NCBI GenBank assembly: GCA_019925095.2
Contig: CM034397.1
Span: forward strand, 3,553,763-3,617,762
Reading direction: 5' to 3'
DNA from: Dendrolimus kikuchii
Taxonomy: Eukaryota > Arthropoda > Insecta > Lepidoptera > Lasiocampidae
DNA length: 64,000 nt
The translations under genes were made by a program, and so were the position numbers. This document shows, one piece after another, positions 34,735 to 47,500 of the stretch. Each line of letters begins with the position of its first letter. Within the stretch, counting starts at the first letter, position 1. A model generated the notes under the pieces. It made no database searches. It had not been told where the DNA came from and was given only the letters and a program-made list of their open reading frames with translations.

Positions 34735-35319
34735 ATGAGAGTGATAATGGGCTTAAAGAAAAAGAAGAATATTATCATTCTTACTCTTTGTGTAGTAATA
34801 AGTTTTATATTATATCAATTGTACTTCTTTTTAACAATCACATCAGAAACTGCAAGCAGCAGCAGAGTAATACCAGTATTAGATCGTGCCAAAGTTAAAG
34901 AGTTAATGCATTTAAGATCTGAAGATGATAAGTTTATCAACAATATTGGTGTAATACGAGGTGTGTTTTATGCACATATGCCAAAATATCGTCCTGATGA
35001 CAACAACGAGTTTAAGTGTTTGAAGACAGGAGAAAAGATTGCTTTTGAATTGTTAAATGATGATTATTGTGACTGTGACGATGGCACTGATGAACCTAGT
35101 ACAAACGCTTGTGTAAATGGTACTTTTTATTGTGACACACAGTATCATAGCAAACCAATACTGTTACATCAAATTCAATCAAGTAAAGTGAATGATGGTA
35201 TATGTGACTGTTGTGATGGTTCTGATGAATTCACCCATGAACCAAATAAGAAATTACTATCCCAGAGTAACGATAGACATTATAGATATTATGTTACAAA
35301 ATGCCCCAATAATTGTTAA
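34735..35319 (+). CDS. Membrane-anchored glucosidase II beta N-domain protein
   Basis: An intronless 194-residue frame. After a short basic start (LKKKKN) comes a hydrophobic stretch, about residues 12-35, that would act as an uncleaved signal anchor. Residues ~75-180 match the N-terminal domain of glucosidase II beta (PRKCSH family): [32 protein letters not shown], then [12 protein letters not shown]. These are the paired cysteine/acidic LDL-receptor-A-like calcium sites. Full glucosidase II beta has coiled-coil, MRH and ER-retention parts; all are missing here, and the stop follows the domain directly. It is therefore a short paralogue in the ER/Golgi lumen rather than a truncated copy. Its substrate is unknown. 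Two start codons, Met1 and Met5, are possible. Confidence 0.85.
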   Translation: MRVIMGLKKKKNIIILTLCVVISFILYQLYFFLTITSETASSSRVIPVLDRAKVKELMHLRSEDDKFINNIGVIRGVFYAHMPKYRPDDNNEFKCLKTGEKIAFELLNDDYCDCDDGTDEPSTNACVNGTFYCDTQYHSKPILLHQIQSSKVNDGICDCCDGSDEFTHEPNKKLLSQSNDRHYRYYVTKCPNNC

Positions 35320-35544
35320 TTGATAGTCATTTTAGTTGGTAGTTTTTTTAGTCATCAATTTTAAATATTAAAATTATAAATTACATTTTATTTACAGTTA
35401 ACCATTTCATTGGATTGTTTACTTAAGAGTTCATTTTAAAACTTGTTACTTGAATAAGGTGTTATATTTTGTTTCTATTCTCAAACCATAAAATTTTACC
35501 ATTTATATATCAAATATTCCGATGTAAATATTTAAATATTGTAA

Positions 35545-35550
35545 AATAAA
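35545..35550 (+). terminator. Polyadenylation signal, AATAAA
   Basis: AATAAA lies about 225 bases after the stop of the glucosidase-II-beta-like gene. Another AATAAA follows near 35,636. Use is inferred. Confidence 0.4.
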
Positions 35551-35673
35551 AGGTAAATATCATAAATTTTGAAGTATACAAAATTAATAATACTATGTAT
35601 TTGTATGGATAAAATATCTTTAAAGACTGAAGTTGTTAATAAAAAATAACTGAAATATGTCTATATTCATGTA

Positions 35674-35992
35674 CTAGCAGCTTCGGCAGACATTGTCCTG
35701 CCTTAAAAAAATAAAAATTTAGAACCTGATTCTAGTACCACCTACTGGGTCTAATTGTGAATCTAAACCATCCTAGGACCCACTCAAATACTCATTTCAC
35801 TATACCTGGGGTTACATTATTGAAGTTTTAGTAGGGATCCCTAATTTATTATTGTATAAATATAGCCTTTATTAATTTGGAATAATGTACCATTATAATG
35901 AGAGTGGAAATTTTTTTGAAATTGGTCCAGTAGTTTTTGAGTTTATTCCTTACAAAAATACAAATCTTTCATCTTTATAATATTAGTATAGA
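35674..35992 (-). mobile_element. Short non-autonomous Helitron
   Basis: On minus it begins TCTATACTAATATTATAAAG after A and ends CCGAAGCTGCTAG before T. TGGTCCAGTAGTTTTTGAG-type words near the 5' end, seen on the plus strand, are typical of lepidopteran Helitrons. Length 319 bp. Confidence 0.65.
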
Positions 35993-36150
35993 TTAAATAA
36001 TCATTATTATTTGAAACTTTACACTTAGAAACAAAGAAAATTCATGATTATAATAGTGTACATAAAGCAAGCAGATTTTTGTAATGACATCTTTCTGTTT
36101 TAAGCCTGAGTATAGATTGGATTATGCATTAAAGCTAAAGTCTTAGGATT

Positions 36151-36237
36151 TTATTCATATTGAATTAGAGTAAGTTTGAAGGCTTTTATAAGAACCATAA
36201 ATAAGCCTTCAAACTTACTCTAACTCAATATGAATAA
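36151..36237. ncRNA. Long near-perfect hairpin, miRNA-precursor-like
   Basis: Arms of 35 bases (36,151-36,185 and 36,203-36,237) pair with a single mismatch around a 17-base loop, TTATAAGAACCATAAAT. The left arm contains GAGTAAGTTTGAAGGCTT. Size and loop suit a miRNA or endo-siRNA precursor, but near-perfect pairing also suits a very young foldback element. No expression evidence exists, so the RNA call is tentative. Confidence 0.4.
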
Positions 36238-36599
36238 GACTGTTACAACTGAAATAAAATATCACAAAGTTAAAAACTCTAGGCAAAAGCTGACAATATG
36301 AAATTAAATACTAAATTAAATATTATGTTGTATATAGGATCAGAACTGTATTTTTAATAAACTGTTAATATTATACTTAAATTTATATATTTGTAGGATA
36401 GAAGTTGACCAAAATATTGCTTGCGATTTACCAATGAGGTCATATTTTAAATTATTTTTCCCGCCAAAAGACGACTATAGACTACTGAGTAGTAGTAGTA
36501 GAATTCGCCAAGGCAGGCAAAGGAATCTTAGTACACAGCCAATATTGATGTTTAAGTCTGGTAGCATAGGCTAAAACTATTGCCATTCAACGGACTTAC

Positions 36600-36790
36600 T
36601 GTGATAACCCGGAAAGCCACATTTAACTATACAATTCACATTTCTCACAAAAACACAATTACTACTCAAAAACTATCAATATCCTACAACTATTGTTCGT
36701 TTTTGCGTAATATTACTCATTTTTAAAAACGAAACTACACAGCAGAATGTCCGTTCTGAATTTTAAATATAGCTCTGCACGATTACCATA
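36600..36790. repeat. Dispersed repeat E, copy 1
   Basis: Matches 63,796-63,960: CAATTCACATTTCTCACAA, ATTACTACTCAAAAACTAT, AATATCCTACAACTA and CACAGCAGAATGTCC. Family unknown. Flanking 36,250-36,600 and 36,790-38,110 hold nothing else I recognise. Confidence 0.6.
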
Positions 36791-38111
36791 TTTAGCCGGT
36801 GACAAGTACTTTCATTCTTTTAGCTTTTACTGTGTTTGGTAGACAAGTTGAAAGTTGTTATCTCTATATGCTATCCTTTTTTTTAATAGAGAAATAAATG
36901 AAACAAAACAAATTTTATATAGACCACAAACCACGATGACCACCACATTGTTATCTTCTACTTTTTATTTTATCTGTGTTTGACTATCCACTAGGAATGC
37001 CCAATCAAGATTTTCAATCGATGTATTACGTCGTAGTGTATATGATCGAATCATTTACCAGCCCCTCCAAAATATATTCGTTTACTTTTATAACGACACA
37101 TGCTTGTATATACGATATTTTTTTAAACATATAAAACCAATAACGTGACCAGGATTTAAGGAGCCTTTGCCGGAATGAAATATGAATCCTAAATAAAAGG
37201 TTGTTAAAATAATATGTAGTCGAAATGCCTAATCTCAATATGATAAATTGAAAAATTCATGTTACCAGAATATTAAAATTGATAAAACACAAATTTTCGA
37301 TATATGTATATAACCCATACTTATATATTGTTTATGCAAAATTCATTTATCTTTAATTAAATTAATAAAAAAAGTTTGTATTTCAGATTTATAAAACATG
37401 GAACATAATAAATATACATACTTGTAATAAAATTAACTATGAAGTTATAAACTATATCTTATTCTGATTTAGATGTACAGATAGGTATTCTCAGACCATG
37501 GGCTCTTAAAGATTACGCGATACAAGCTTCAATATATTGTCATCATTAGATTGTCTAGTTTCTGTATAAAAGCAAGCAACTTGAGGTCTCATCCTCGCTA
37601 AGGGGCCAGACATTCTTGCTTTAGAAAACATAATATCTGACATACTACATTATATTGGGATCCGCATTACATCATTATACTGAGCTGAACGAGCCGGCCC
37701 AGTAAGCTGTAATCAAAATCATGATTTCAGCATGACTCTGTTGCGCTTTCATATCCAAATATTGAAGAAAAATGAGAATGAGAGTACGGTATTTGTATAG
37801 AACGCAGATTATTCGACAGATAAGAATAATAAGAATCTTCGGAGCTCCATACGCAATGCTACTATTAATTTCTTCTGAAGATAAATATTAGTAAAATTAG
37901 TTTTTAGTCAGTCTGAGTAAAATAAAATACCTGATCAAAACTTTTACGTTGTTTTTTGAGAACAATAAGACTCTGACTCTCTGCCTGCCATTTGTTTATT
38001 ATCGTTCAATCAATCCAGAATCCAATCAAAATCAATTTTTTACACTTTCATGTTTATATTCTTATCTAAGATCAGCAAACCCTGCCCTAGCTTTTGTGCC
38101 ATATTTCTCTC

Positions 38112-38250
38112 TCCATCCCAAGGTTGTCTGGAAGAGATAGCTGTCAGCGATAAGACCGCCATTTGTACCTAATTCTAAGCTGTTTTTGTGTGCTATTTCA
38201 TAAATTTTATTGTACAATAAAGTATATTCTATTCTATTCTAAGATACATT
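38112..38250. repeat. LINE-like 3' tail, second copy
   Basis: GTTGTCTGGAAGAGATAGCT, GCGATAAGACCGCC and ACAATAAAGTATATTCTATT correspond to 30,100-30,230, with a (TTCTA)n tail. It lies just upstream of the FKBP gene. Confidence 0.5.
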
Positions 38251-38556
38251 TATATTCAATCTTAGTATTATATAATATATATCGATTCTTATTATATACA
38301 GTTTTATATTGATATTTCATTTTATAAACTAATTGGACATCTCTACTGAATTTATTTCACAGTCATACCGGAATTCCGAGTCCACCGGCGTGCGACCAGA
38401 TACTGTAGAGTATTCGAGAATTCTCATTCGAGAAATAAGTTACAGAAACCATACTAATTATTTTTCAAAATCACCATTAACCACACTGAATAGTCGGATA
38501 ACACAGGACAGTCGTCATTTGCTCCTATTTACATTAAACATTGTTAATAAGTCAAT
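38251..38556 (+). promoter_or_regulatory. Upstream and 5' leader region of the FKBP gene
   Basis: 306 bases upstream of the FKBP start codon, not covered by any recognised repeat. It carries TATATAATATATAT near 38,268-38,282 and ATTATATACAG near 38,291. Whether either serves as a TATA element is unknown. Confidence 0.3.
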
Positions 38557-41500
38557 ATGACCGTCGACGAAGGTGTTGATATTACGGAGTCTGGCAACCG
38601 TGGTGTTTTGAAGAGGATCATCAAAGAAGGCGTGGGTATTGATACTCCAAATCCTGGATGCCAGGTCACTGTCCATTATACCGGAACGCTACTCGACGGC
38701 ACTAAATTTGACTCGAGCAAAGACAGAAACGAGCCATTCGAATTCCAGTTGGGAAAAGGTTAGTTTTTTATTCGAGAAATTGGGTGGGGTATAGTTATAG
38801 TGTACGTTTGTTTAAATTTGAACTTAGTGGTCACTGAATTTTAAGTAGTGGGGGTGGGGGGGCAGGAGTACTTCTCCCTTCTGCAACCCCCATGTCTAGG
38901 ATACATGTAGTTTTTGAGATATTATTTTTTTGTAAACATACCTACTTATTATTTTCACTAATCATGTACTTATTTCCTACTTCCAAAGATGAGTAATGCA
39001 GAAGAAATAGGGATGCAAATATTGAAAGGTAAAACATTGATGTATTGATACATCAATGTACACTAAACATCGCCCAAAAAACATCAGTGTATCGAAACAT
39101 CGAACATCAATGTTTTATTTTAAATTATTTTAATGATCTATCAAATAGTAAAATTTTGTATATTATTATCTATTATTTATAATAATATTATCTATTGCTA
39201 TTGAATAGGTAAGTTCTTAGAATAAGGAAAGTGTAGAGTAGGGGCAATAAAGTTACATTTAACGAGTTTCATGGTAGTTGTGGTTGTAGTGTCAAATAGT
39301 CGGTGTAATAAAATATTTTTGTCTTTTTTGTGAAAAATACACTTGAAACTCTATAGTTCTTGATCCAGTGGTTATAACTTAACTATAAGATCATGCCTTC
39401 CTGCTTCGTAAGTGAGTAGTTCCGAGGAGCTGCTCACTTACAGTGAACTAATTGAACTTATTCACCTCTATGAAGTATGAGTTACCGATGTGAAGTTCAT
39501 TGTATAAGATAACATAGATACATCAATGTTTTGCAACAGTGAACATCTATGGCAAACACCGATGTTTTTTTACTAAAACATTGGTGGTTCAGAGACATCA
39601 ATATATTGTTTGCATCCCTAAGAAGAAAGTTAGTAGGGTCAGATAACATCAAGTGACCCCCCTTTACCACATTAAATTAAAAAATTAATCACAAAAAAGC
39701 TATTCAAGATAACTTAAGAAATTTTCAAACATTATAGTAAAATATCTATAACTAGAGTTTACCCCGCGGCTCCGCCGCGCGTCAAACTCTAGTGCATACC
39801 TCGTGTTTTAAGAGCAGGCGTTAATACAGGATATATTATATTGTATTTTTATGTTGGTGCTATTTGCCCTCGGAAGATTCACTTAATTTTATATCGCAAA
39901 TCCATAAAAATCGGTATCAGACAGACAGATCGAGTGAAAGTCTCATTTTTTTTAAAGATTATGAATTTTTATATCTATAAACTTGATAAATGATTGTTTC
40001 CCAATACAAACTTTAATACCCTATTTCAACCCGTTCTAGTTTTATTTATATAACTAAATATTGTGTAAGCTACACAAACGACCAAAACTACCAAACGTAC
40101 TAAAACTGCCGAAACTACCAAATCTACCAACCAAAACTACCAAATCCACCAACCAAAACTACCACAACTACCTAAACTACTACAGTTACCAAATCTACCA
40201 ATCATAACTACCACAACTACCAAAACTACCACAACTACCAAATCAACCGAATATACCAAATCTACCAACCAAAATTGAATTTAACAACAACTTTTTTTTA
40301 CAATATAAAAATTCTGTACTTTAAATTAAAAAATTAATCACAAAAAAGCTACCAAATTCCCAAAACTACCAAATCTACAAACCAAATCTACCACAACTAT
40401 CAGAAGATAACTTAAGAAATTTTCAGCCATTATAGTAAAATATCTATAATTTCACATAAAATTCTTTTGCAAATTTCATTTGTTTATTATCATATTTATT
40501 TATTAACTTTTAAATAAACAAATTTAAATTTAATAACTTCTCAGTATGTAGGATAATCGATATATTTTTTTAGTAATACGCATTATACATTGAAGTTCTT
40601 TATTTCAATAGAAAATTTCACTGCTCGGTATGGACAAAAAGGACAAAAAAGAGTCGAAGAGCAAAAGAGCAAAAGGGCAAAAGGACAAAAGGGCAAAAGG
40701 GGCAAAGGGGCAAAGGGGGCAAAAGGGCAAAAGGGCAAAACAAAAGGGCAAAAGCGCAAAAGGGCAAAATGGCAAAAGCGCAAAAGGGCTTAAGGGCTTA
40801 AGAGCAGAAGGGCAGAAGGGCAAAAGGGCAAAAGGGCAAATGGGCAAAAGGGCAAAAGTTTAAATAATATGAATTTTTATATGACTCAACGATGAGCGGT
40901 ACAAGTGCTGCTCTCTACTGAGCTCAGCTGTTAAGGCTCGCTACAGATTACACAATTATTTAATAAAATATAATCTTTATATTTCGATATATTCATTACT
41001 TCAAATCAGGTTCGCTGCAACTTTTCTTTATATTTTGCTGTGCAGTTGTCAACACTATATTGACTTAGTTGCTTTGTAATTGTAGTGAAATGAACAAGTA
41101 ACTAAAACATTGAAGGTTTATATATATAAAACACCTAATTAAATTTGTATGTATGTAACATAGAGCTACTACCTAGAGTTGTTCATGCGCCATAGCCACA
41201 GGGAAATAAATAAATAAATGTGCCCTATAAGTATACTGTACCCAGATAGAATTTAAGAAATTTCAACTTTTTGTCAATTGTCTTAATTTTATATATTCCC
41301 GTAAACAATAAACAATTTATTATCAGTGCTAGCAACTACAAAAGGTTTTATATATTAAATTAAAACAGGAATAAAGTTTATATAACCATAATTATCATGC
41401 CACATGTGACATTACATCAGCATCATTATTAGCTACATTCTGACTTAAATTTGTAAAGTATTTTAGTGATTGGTTCCTATTAATTACAAAATTTTACTAC

Positions 41501-44500
41501 CCAAAATTTTCTCTTCAATCATATCTCATTCATAACTGATTTCTTAACACTCAGAAGTATTGATAACCTGGCCACAGCTTCATCACTGTCAGTGACAGTT
41601 GAGCTATATGATAAGTGGCAAAAACATAAGTGTTAAGATGTATAAAGAACATCACGACTCATTACACAAACTATGTTACACTCAGTGCCAAGTTCAGCCA
41701 AGTTGATCACTGTGTTGATAAATCAAAAGTTGTGTCCAGACTGTAACTGTATTACTCAGAAATTAGTACCCAAAATATTATTTAGTTAATAAAAAATAGA
41801 AATGAAGTTGTAATTATTTGACAATGTATATTATTAAACAGACCAGACTGTCCAGTTCCTTCAATAAATAATTTAACTGTGTAATTAATGTTAAATGAAC
41901 TGACAATACAATGTCATAGGTCAATACAAAAATTTAAATTAGACTCACATGATTATTTTTATTACAACATATTCTTAGTGACACAAGTAACCTTGAATGC
42001 AGTGTGTAAAATAATAAATATATTAAGAACATTCAAAAATAAAATAGTTGGATATTTGCTACTCTCTATGCAAGAATTACTGAACCAATTTTAATTAATC
42101 TAGCTTTTACATCAGAATAACAAATAGGTAATAATTTATAAGACGATTGTTTAAATTGGCCAATATAAAACAATATGTGTCAAATAGAAATAATGGTCTA
42201 TGAGTAATGTTATATTTCCAGTGTGAGAGGTCACACAAAAAAGTAATTTGTGATAGCATAGTGGCTAGCACATCTCAGACTCGAAGAGTGAGAGTTTGAA
42301 CCCCGCCTGGAATGCATGCACCATTTAGGTGTTTTTCTGACCTACTATGCCTATTGTTACAATTACTACATGCTACATACATTTTATCTGTGCTGGAACG
42401 GAGAAAGAATACAATTTCCAGCGGCCTGTCGTAAGAGACGACTAAACAACCCACAGCCAGGTGGTAGGGTATTTGCTCGATTGGAAGGCGACCACCCCTG
42501 GACTAGAGTATGTCACCATAACAACCTTGTGTTGTGTTCCGACATTAGTGACCAGGTTCCAGTCTCTTTTAAGAGAGCAGCAGCGCATTTGTAGCACCTT
42601 TGGTGTTGCAAATGTCCATAGGCGATGGTAACCGCTTTCCATCAAGTGGGCCGTCGTGTCTGCTGAACTCCTGTAATAAAAAAATTAATTTTTTTAAAGG
42701 AAGTCATGATGAAACTTGCACATCAAGATAACCAATGAGTCAAAAATGCCAAACCGCCTTGGACAAGAGTGACGGGTATATTGTCTGTTCCCCTATAGTA
42801 GGAGACCTGTGCCCAGCAGTGGGATTTTTATGGGCTGTTGTTATTTTTTGTTATTAGTCACACAGGGCGAGACAAATAATATACTTCATCACCGGGGGCA
42901 CGACTCGAAAGTGGGCAGACATTGAGTAATTATTGGTTGTGCCCATATCACGATTTTTCTAGACAAATGTAAACAAATTCGCGAGTGGCCAGGTGTCTAC
43001 TAGTGTTGTACATATAAGTCTGAAACTTCTTGAAAGAATGAGAATATTAGCTTACCTTGTTTGTCATTCTTAGGAACTGTGATCAAGGCATGGGACATTG
43101 GCGTCGCTACAATGAAGAAGGGCGAGGTATGCGTGCTCACGTGTTCGCCGCAGTATGCCTACGGCGAGACTGGGAGCATGCCCAAGATTCCACCTAATTC
43201 TACGCTACAATTTGAGGTGTGATACTTTACAAATAGCATACTGTATTTATCCATGTAGCAATGGACAAGGAATACAATTTCAGCGGCCGGGCGATCTGTC
43301 CTAAGAGACGACAAAACAACTCACAGCCAGGTGATAGGTTATTTATTCGTCTGGATGGTTAGCAACCCTGGCCTAGTGTATGCCACCATAACAACTTGAG
43401 TTGTCTTCCGGCATTAGTGACCAGGTTCCAGACTGTCTTCAAAAAGCAGCAGTGCATTTGTAGCACCTTTGGTATTGCAAATGTCTATAGGCGATGGTAA
43501 CCGCTTTCCATCAGGTGGGCCATAAAAATAATATATATGTAATGTGCCTTAGCACAAAAAAAATCAACACTTACATGTTCAAGTGAGAATGAAATGTTTT
43601 GGCATACATGAATATTCGGCTTCTATTTTGTATTCGGCCACTTTTTTAACTATTTCGTATTCGATCAAATACTGTGTAGTATTAGAGTGAATACCCAATA
43701 CCAACTTGTGGAAAAAAAAATGCACAATTTTCTCATAAATTTATATATTTCAATCACAGATTATTGATAGTTAAACTATGTTTTAACTACAGGTGCTACG
43801 AATATTCGGATTGACTAAATACTACAGTTTATTCCATTGAATACCAAATACTTAAAAAAGTGGCAGAATACCGAGAGAAGCCTAAAATTCGTGGCATCTC
43901 TAATACATACATATTGCAGGTGTGTAAGGTGTCCTTAGACTGGTTTTTAAAAATTATAATCCACTAGAGTTAACCCCGCGGCTGCGCCGCGGATCAACCT
44001 CTAGTGCGTATCTCTTGTTTAAAAAGCAAGTGGTACAGGTTACATTGTGTTAAATTTGTATGTATTTGCCCCCGAAAGATTCACATCATTTTATATCGCA
44101 AACTATACCACCCCCGTCTATATGTAAACTACATAAATGACAAAACTTGACCAAAATGACAAAATAGATAACATCGTCCAAGTGGACCAAGTGGACCCAG
44201 TGGACCCAGTGGACCAACTGGACCCAGTGGACCCAGTGGACCAACTGGACCCAGTGGATCCAGTGGACAAAGTGGACCCAACTGGCCTAGTGGACCCAGT
44301 GGACCCAGTTGACCAAGTAGACCCAGTGGTCAAAGTGAACCCAGTGGACCCAGTGGTCTAAGTGAACCCAGTGGGCCCAGTGGACCCAGTTGACCCAGTG
44401 GACGAAATGGACAAAAATCACAAAACCTGTCCTAGTTTCCGGGATAAACTTTACATAAATCTATCCCAAAATGTATCCCATTATCCGGGATAAAAAGTAT

Positions 44501-47500
44501 CCCTTGGGCACTCTCGGTATTCAAATTATATATGTACCGAGTTTCAGCCAAATCGGTCCAATAGTCTTTCCATAAAAGGATAACAAACAAAAAGACAAAT
44601 CTATTTTTATCCCGGAAACTATCCCATTTTTCGGGATAAAAAATATCCTATGTTCATTCTCGGCATCGAAAATATATATATACTGAGTTTCAGCCAAATT
44701 GGTCCAATAGTTTTTCCGTGAAAACGGAACAGACAGAGAGACAGACAGACAGAGTTACTTTCGCATTTATAATATTAATAGGGATTTTACTATACCATTG
44801 CATTGGGTGATATTGTCCTTCCTTTAATGTTTGTACATAGAGCCTTAGCCTTTCAAGAAATATACCTGTGACTTGTGATATATGGACACAGACAGGCAAA
44901 TGGGGTTTATGTTTTTTGCAGTTTGGGTAGAGAAACCTAACTAGGTTTCAATTTCAAACTATCTTAAACTGTGGTTTATATAGTACTGTTGTTCCTAGAT
45001 TGAAATGATTGATTGGAAAGTTGAAGATCTAAGTCCGATGAAGAACAAGGGAATCTTGCGCCACATTATTGAGCAAGGTGATGGCTATGAAAGTCCAAAT
45101 GATGGAGCACTTGTTACAGGTAATTCATATATTAATGCAAAGAGAAATAATGTTGCCTATTTTAAATCATATTAGTTCTATATGCCTTACACATAGGCTA
45201 CGTTCCACATACGGCTCACAACGACCACGCTTACCGCCACGATTTTTACCGTTCCACTTGCTTATGGGCGTTACAATCGTAAACTCAAGTGGAACGGATT
45301 ATTCGACTGGGTCGTTGTGAATAATGCGTGAACGAAAGTCATGTCGTCACCGGTGACATTTTTGCGGCGACCATAACGACTGTCTCTGTGTGGAACACGG
45401 TTACAGGAGTTATTTTGGGCGTTGCGAGTTACAAGAGGAACGCTTCCATAGTGTTTTATAAGAGTAGCTAATATATGTATAATGTCACCATAGGCAAAAC
45501 TGTTCTCTGGTCATTTTAAATTCAAATTTTTATTCAAAATAAGTTCTACTGGAGAACATTTTTTGCAGGTCATGCATATAAGTTAAAATTTAAATTTACT
45601 TGTTATTTTATGTATACTGCTTCGCAACGAATTATCGTTGTTTAAGGAGAAGTGGCAAGGGGTGGAGTATAGATACACGGCACATTTATTTATTATGAAC
45701 AAATCCGAACTTTTTAAATATAGGTTAGAAAGCTAAAGCGGGTGCGTTCGCTTCGCACCCGCCTTAGCCTTCGTGGTTATTTTTTTGTTATAACCACCCA
45801 AAAATAATTTTATACCTCAAGTAATAAATAAATGTGCCGTATATCTATACCGCACCCAAATCCTGAATTATTTTACAATTACTTTTCGAAGAATTATGAG
45901 AGTTGTAACAAATACTGCACACTCAATAAGACAAAGATATAATAAAAGGAAAGACAAGACATACTAAAGATAAAATATTATACAGAAGAAGGCTAAAAGA
46001 GATAATATAAATAATAATAATATAAAAGAAAAGATAAAAGGCTAAAAGTTAATAGGCACTTTATACAGGTTCAAGATCATGATCCAAGTGTTTCAACGGC
46101 AGACACTACTTCGAAAGTGCATAACAATTATTGTGGCTAATATTTAGTTACAACTTTCTAGTGTTCTCCATTGAACAAAGTTGGCAATGCATGAAATGAA
46201 AGCAGCTGAATAGCATTACAACAAAGAGAACAAGTTTTATTATTTTACTCAATAGCATAGTAAGTAAGCCTGTTGCACACCGTGTGGAACATGCTACTCA
46301 GCTTTTAGAAGCCATTATAAGGGTTACGAACGCGGACCGCGTTCGTAATACCGAAGTAAGAAAGAGAGTTGGTCTGAAAGAGAGTGTCGGAGTGAAGGTA
46401 AGGAAAGGAATGCTCCGGTGGTTCGGGCATGTGGAAAGAATGCATGATGAAAGATTGACTAAACAGATATACAATGCAGAAGTCTTGGAAGGCCACGATA
46501 CACCTTCCATGATCAAATTGATCGTGTAATAGCAGAAGGTGATGTCAGGAGCCTTGAGAACAGACGAGCGTGCATGACAAGAGTTATGATTGTCAAAGAA
46601 GCAAGTGAGGTGTGTAAGAATAAGCCTAAATGGCGCTCTGTTGTTCGTGCCTACCCCGCAAGGGAACTGGCGTGTAGTTATGTATGTATGTATTATAAAG
46701 GTAGTGCCTCACAAGTGAACTTGCTTATTTGAAACATATTGAATGAATTAAATAATGAAAAGTCTTTATTTTTCATCATAGCTTAAACCTAGACAATTTA
46801 ATATGAATACATTTCCATTAGAACAACGTATTGTGTGGGTTAATAATATTTTTGCTCATAAGACTCAAGTTCTAGGGGTGGAAGTGATAAATGGCCTAAC
46901 GTCGGAAGTAGCTTCGGTGAACCTGCAGCCCACCTCTCGACACCCTTTAGCCACTCACACCCATGTTACCCCTGTCTTCTATGGCATTTTTTGGGTCCCA
47001 TGCAGGGAGTAGCGATTCACCGTCTGTCCATTTTTCCATGTTCCCCGAAAATTGCGACGGGCAGACGCCATACTCCCCATATTCTCAGACCCGTAATACC
47101 ACTAGCAGTTCACTCCAATAACCCGGTACTTTTTGTTCTCATTGCCCAAAATAGTCCTACACTGCCCAAGGGTTGTCCTTGGGTGCATTTAAAAAAAAAA
47201 AAATTATTTCATGAGTTCAGCAGACAGGCAGACGGCCCACTTGATGGAAAGCAGTTACCATCGCCTATGGACATTTGCAACACCAAAAGTGCTACAAATG
47301 CGCTGCTGCTCTCTTAAGGGAGACTGGAACCTAGTCACTAATGCCGGAACACAACTCAAGGTTGTTATGGCGGCATACTCTAGACCAGGGGTGGTAGCCA
47401 TCCAGTCGGGCAAATACCCTACCACCTGGCTGTGGGTTATTTTGTCGCCTCTTACGACGGGCCGCCCGGCCGCAGGAAATCGTATTCTTTCTCCGTTCCT

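Noticed and set aside
39001..39628. A CRISPR-like array of ACATCAATGT words
   Set aside because: The words are irregularly spaced, occur in both orientations and lie within a hAT MITE with 8-bp duplication in a eukaryotic intron.
40583..40863. Lysine-rich or Cys/Phe/Pro-rich small proteins
   Set aside because: Products of the AAAAGGGC array in FKBP intron 1.
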